A DNA stretch of 34,124 nucleotides, taken from the NCBI GenBank assembly GCA_900088475.1, contig FLMG01002084.1:5001-39124 (forward strand), given 5' to 3'. The notes beneath the pieces are model-generated. The model was given only the letters and a program-made list of their open reading frames with translations, ran no database searches and had not been told where the DNA came from. Source of the DNA: Hyphochytrium catenoides (lineage: Eukaryota > Sar > Hyphochytriomycetes > Hyphochytriales > Hyphochytriaceae). Shown here in pieces: positions 32,661-34,124 of the stretch. The position numbers were made by a program, and so were the translations under genes. Numbering within the stretch: the first letter of the stretch is position 1; the number at the start of each line of letters is the position of its first letter.

Positions 32661-33092
32661 GATGCCGGTGATGTTCGTTTCTTCTCTGGTCTCTGATCAC
32701 TGACCACTTGCTTTCTTTTTCCCCCTCCATTGCCGAGTTGCATCTTCTTCTCCCATGATGCCGCCGTGGACAGCCGTCAACATTGCTTCGGGTCGAAATC
32801 TCCTCTAGCCTGGCTCCTTGCTGTACTACGGAGCAGTGGAACCCTCCTTCCCTTTCTTGGTTGCGTCGTCCTCTAACACCTATGTTCGGATCTCGTTTCT
32901 CTCTCCCTCACCACGGTCTGTCTCTCTTTGCTTCTTCTTCTCTCTTCTCTTGGTCCTCTCATCTCGCTGCTCCCCTGCCGCCCTCGTCCGTTCTACGAGT
33001 ACTAAGAAACTCTTCGGGTTGCTCTTCTGCTGACCTTCTGATGCCCTCACAGACCTCGTCAGCCAAGATCCGGAGGTCTTTTTTGCCCGAAG
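32661..33092. other. Intergenic stretch without a supportable gene
   Basis: CT-rich in places on the + strand (32900-32960). The open frame at 32783-33103 is Ser/Leu/Pro-rich and has no domain. It should contain the promoter of the 32369-32660 gene if that gene is real. Confidence 0.4.
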
Positions 33093-33416
33093 ATGAGTTC
33101 TAAACGGACCGGACCGGACTGTACTGAAGCGGTGAGGGCGCTCATCGGCGAGCGGCAGCGGTATATTCGGCACCCAATCGATGGGCTAGGCTTATTACTG
33201 GAGAATGTACCCAAACTTTCGGGATCCAAGGGGAGGAAGGAAGCGAAGAATTGTACTAACAGTCATCTACTATGGTATGTGAGATGCTGTTCTGGTCAAG
33301 CCCTCAAGACAGATATTTTCCTGTTGTGCCGCATAAGACACAACCGGTCAACCCTTGTTCCTAAATTCGTGTGGTCTCTACTAATCTATGAAATAAAGGT
33401 CCTATGTATTGACTAA
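33093..33416 (+). CDS. Uncharacterised open frame, possible first exon
   Basis: ATG 33093 opens a frame whose first 40 residues (containing CTEAVRALIGERQRYIRHPI and DGLGLLLEN) look like ordinary helical coding sequence. After that the composition loses character. A GTACCC site right after LLLEN (near 33207) could be a donor. I found no convincing following exon before the end of the window, and no family match. Confidence 0.25.
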   Translation: MSSKRTGPDCTEAVRALIGERQRYIRHPIDGLGLLLENVPKLSGSKGRKEAKNCTNSHLLWYVRCCSGQALKTDIFLLCRIRHNRSTLVPKFVWSLLIYEIKVLCID

Positions 33417-33890
33417 AACAGTAGTGTGGAACTATTGACCATCATATGCATCACACCTTTACTGTAGAACAATGCGGTAAAACACAGTAGTAGGAAGCTC
33501 CAACAAAAGACGGAAGCACCAAATGAAATAATAATGTAGCCCCAAATTGTCAGACGCTGGCTCTCTAGGAACATTAACTTTTGGCTTTTTTGCTCACCTC
33601 ACCCCAATTTGACGACCTATACGCCTTCGGCCTACCCATCCTGGACCACCTCGAGCACTACAGATGTAATAGGTAATACCTTGAAAACGCAGAGTCTGTC
33701 TATTTTTTTGGACCTATTCAGTATTCATAGAGTAGCTAACGGCCAATCTTACCTGGAGTTTTTTATAAAATTCTTAGGCAGCCATCGTGAACTGTGCGTG
33801 TAGCCGTTAACGTACGTCAAGGATAAGTTCCTCCAGCACGGAACTCCTGGGGGAACCTTGGAACTGGTTCAGGCCGTTACATTTTCGGCT
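33417..33890. other. Intergenic stretch
   Basis: AT-richer unique sequence. A short + frame around 33606-33676 reads well (FDDLYAFGLPILDHLEHYRC) and ends at a GTAATA donor-like site. However, an in-frame TAA lies just upstream with no AG acceptor between the two, so I cannot support an exon. Confidence 0.4.
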
Positions 33891-33896
33891 TTAGAA

Positions 33897-34124
33897 AGGA
33901 ATAGGGGAAGAGGGAGAGCGGAGGAGGGACAGGAAGGGTGGGAGAGAGGAGGGAGGTAGGGGCCAGTATGGGGAGAGAGACAGAGCGCGAGAGAAGGAAG
34001 AGGACGGGGAGAAAGGGACAGGGAGCAGGGGAAGAGAGAGAGAGAGAAAGGCCGCATCGAAGAAGAGAGAGGTACAAGGGAGAGAGAGCGAGAGAATGAC
34101 TGCATTGGAGAGAGAGAGAAAGAG
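33897..34124. repeat. GA-rich tract running off the right end
   Basis: Imperfect GA/GGGA repeats on the + strand reach the last base, so the full extent is unknown. Confidence 0.9.

Noticed and set aside
33606-33676. Coding-like peptide FDDLYAFGLPILDHLEHYRC on the + strand
   Set aside because: An in-frame TAA just upstream, with no AG acceptor between, rules out a normal exon. It could be a decayed fragment, but nothing supports that further.

Overview
The window is nuclear DNA of a eukaryote with spliced genes. Every well-supported gene except one is broken by GT..AG introns of about 60-330 nt (one of 581 nt in the RCC1 gene), intergenic gaps are short to moderate, and (GA)n/(CT)n microsatellites are abundant. 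Gene content fits a free-living unicellular protist or alga: a eukaryotic-type phenylalanyl-tRNA synthetase alpha chain, an OAC1/SLC25A35-type mitochondrial carrier, a sigma-like glutathione S-transferase, a TMEM198/DUF4203 membrane protein, a plant-type leucine-rich-repeat (LRR) protein and an RCC1 propeller protein. I cannot name the lineage. A minus-strand gene with a signal peptide followed by a Ser/Thr/Arg/Lys-rich stretch hints at a secondary-plastid alga, but weakly. There is no operon structure, and no rRNA, tRNA, CRISPR or recognisable transposon.

Layout, left to right. 1-3303: gene-poor, microsatellite-rich. 3304-4008 (-): intronless TMEM198-like protein. 4009-7595: gap with two GA tract clusters. 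7596-8686 (+): three-exon GST. 8687-12645: no gene I can support, one assembly gap. 12646-13014 (+): PARP-type zinc-finger exon. 13423-15144 (-): eight-exon mitochondrial carrier. 16116-18270 (+): eight-exon LRR protein in which the exons are the repeats. 18625-22180 (-): eleven-exon FARSA. 24138-30427 (+): about seventeen exons encoding an acidic N-terminus, a SAP domain, a seven-bladed RCC1 propeller and a C-terminal Cys/His motif. 31247-31938 (-): secretory or plastid-targeted basic protein. 32369-32660 (-): possible small two-exon gene. 33093-33416 (+): weak open frame. The window ends in a GA tract.

The genes are mostly unrelated housekeeping and accessory functions and do not form one pathway. 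The most noteworthy items are the LRR gene, where 72-nt exons begin and end inside the same Gly codon of consecutive repeats, and the SAP-RCC1-zinc-motif fusion, whose exons join in phase to give a closed seven-blade propeller. Most 5' gene flanks carry long GA tracts, while the three convergent 3'-3' gaps carry none. Exon limits come from reading frame, GT/AG sites and family conservation by eye; no transcript data were available.
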